Below are positions 5,099 through 5,687 of a stretch of DNA of 5,687 bases, piece by piece. This DNA comes from an uncultured Ruminococcus sp. (GTDB lineage Bacteria > Bacillota > Clostridia > Oscillospirales > Ruminococcaceae), in contig CAMCMW010000122.1 of NCBI GenBank assembly GCA_945876155.1, forward strand, positions 1-5,687. The letters run 5' to 3'. Under the pieces are notes generated by a model. That model was not told where the DNA came from. It worked only from the letters and a program-made list of their open reading frames with translations, and made no database searches. Position 1 is the stretch's first letter. Each line of letters begins with the position of its first letter. The position numbers were made by a program, and so were the translations under genes.

Positions 5099-5687
5099 AT
5101 GCCTAATTATTCATACGTCGCCAAAGACGCAAACGGAAAAAATGTCAAAGGTTCTATCGAAGCGGAAGATGAAAAGGACTTTTTTGATAAAATACACCAG
5201 AAAGGTCTTTACTGCACTGACTACAACGAAACAGCTGCAAAGGCAAAAAAATCTGTCAAAAAGTTCAAGACAAAAGACCTGGCTTTTAACTGCCGTCAGC
5301 TGAGTGCTATGCTGACTTCCGGTCTTACACTGGTCAAAGCGCTGGACATCCTTTCCCGTGAACAGCCAACGGAGAGCGCAAAGGCTGTCTGGAAGGATAT
5401 TTATGAAAATGTTCAGAAGGGCGAGTCCTTTTCAGCGGCACTGGAAATGCACTCCGGTACTTTTCCTCAGTTTTTGATTTCAATGGTCAATGCCGGTGAA
5501 TCCAGCGGTTCTCTTGATGTAATCATGCAGAGAATGTCTGACCACTACGCAAAAGAAAACAAGATGAATAACACAGTAAAAAGTGCTATGATGTACCCGA
5601 TAATTCTGTTGATTATGTCCATCGCTATCGTTATAGGTATGTTCACTTTTATCATGCCGACTTTCGTGGATATGTTTGAAGACCCTT
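5099..5687 (+). CDS. Type II secretion/type IV pilus inner-membrane protein F (PilC/GspF family), 5' part
   Basis: The first 196 codons of an open frame that runs off the window. The family usually has about 350-400 residues, so roughly half is present. The N-terminus (MPNYSYVAKDANGKNVKGSIEAE) is the typical short beta-rich start of PilC/GspF proteins. A Lys-rich linker (about 48-60) leads into the first T2SSF domain (from about 61). That domain carries the characteristic CRQLSAMLTSGLTLVKALDIL helix, a KGESFSAAL segment, and MVNAGESSGSLD (129-140). The first transmembrane helix is about 167-188, after the conserved Tyr-Pro (166-167). These proteins form the inner-membrane platform that couples an assembly ATPase to pilin or pseudopilin polymerisation. 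It appears to start its own transcription unit, with no ATPase gene immediately upstream. Whether it belongs to a pilus, a competence-type pseudopilus or a secretion system cannot be told here; no pilin gene is in the window. Confidence 0.93.
   Translation, partial: MPNYSYVAKDANGKNVKGSIEAEDEKDFFDKIHQKGLYCTDYNETAAKAKKSVKKFKTKDLAFNCRQLSAMLTSGLTLVKALDILSREQPTESAKAVWKDIYENVQKGESFSAALEMHSGTFPQFLISMVNAGESSGSLDVIMQRMSDHYAKENKMNNTVKSAMMYPIILLIMSIAIVIGMFTFIMPTFVDMFEDP

Noticed and set aside
1..5687. Search for CRISPR arrays, insertion sequences, tRNA or rRNA genes, attachment sites and toxin-antitoxin pairs.
   Set aside because: No regularly spaced repeats, transposase motifs, cloverleaf sequences or terminal inverted repeats were seen.

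Overview
The window looks like chromosomal DNA from a cellulosome-producing, cellulolytic Ruminococcus-type anaerobe (Firmicutes, Oscillospiraceae). Two secreted family-9 glycoside hydrolases (GH9) each end in a dockerin, the module that docks enzymes onto cohesin scaffoldins. The intergenic DNA is very AT-rich, with near-consensus sigma-A promoters, AGGAGG-type ribosome binding sites and classic intrinsic terminators. The genus-level placement is inferred from dockerin style and modular architecture. No rRNA or marker gene is present to confirm it.

Layout. (1) Positions 1-1010 hold the 3' part of a GH9-CBM3c-dockerin cellulase gene, cut by the window edge and closed by a terminator at 1017-1046. 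(2) Positions 1047-1329 are a long non-coding stretch with a strong promoter, three consecutive inverted repeats and a U-rich tract that abuts the ribosome binding site, suggesting a structured mRNA leader. (3) Positions 1330-4521 encode a complete 1063-residue secreted enzyme: signal peptide, CBM4, GH9 N-terminal Ig-like domain, GH9 catalytic domain, BIG2 domain, dockerin. It is followed by a strong, probably bidirectional terminator at 4537-4565. (4) Positions 4566-4782 hold a second very good plus-strand promoter, with a short structured segment behind it but no plus-strand gene nearby. (5) Positions 4783-4983 on the minus strand encode a small 66-residue protein. (6) From 5099 to the window end runs the first half of a type II secretion/type IV pilus inner-membrane protein gene (T2SSF; PilC/GspF family) with its own promoter.

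The two GH9 enzymes have complementary architectures. The first is of the processive-endoglucanase type (GH9 fused to CBM3c). The second resembles clostridial CelK/CbhA exo-acting enzymes (CBM4-Ig-GH9). Both should be secreted by Sec and assembled onto a cohesin scaffold. Each has its own transcription signals, so they are neighbours rather than one operon. The T2SSF gene may belong to a type IV pilus-like machine. Such pili have been linked to cellulose adhesion in ruminococci, but here the link is only by position.

The least explained parts are the structured leader of the second cellulase and the promoter-plus-hairpin element at 4631-4771. That element lies convergent to, and potentially antisense to, the small minus-strand gene. 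I saw no CRISPR array, insertion sequence, tRNA, rRNA or phage gene.
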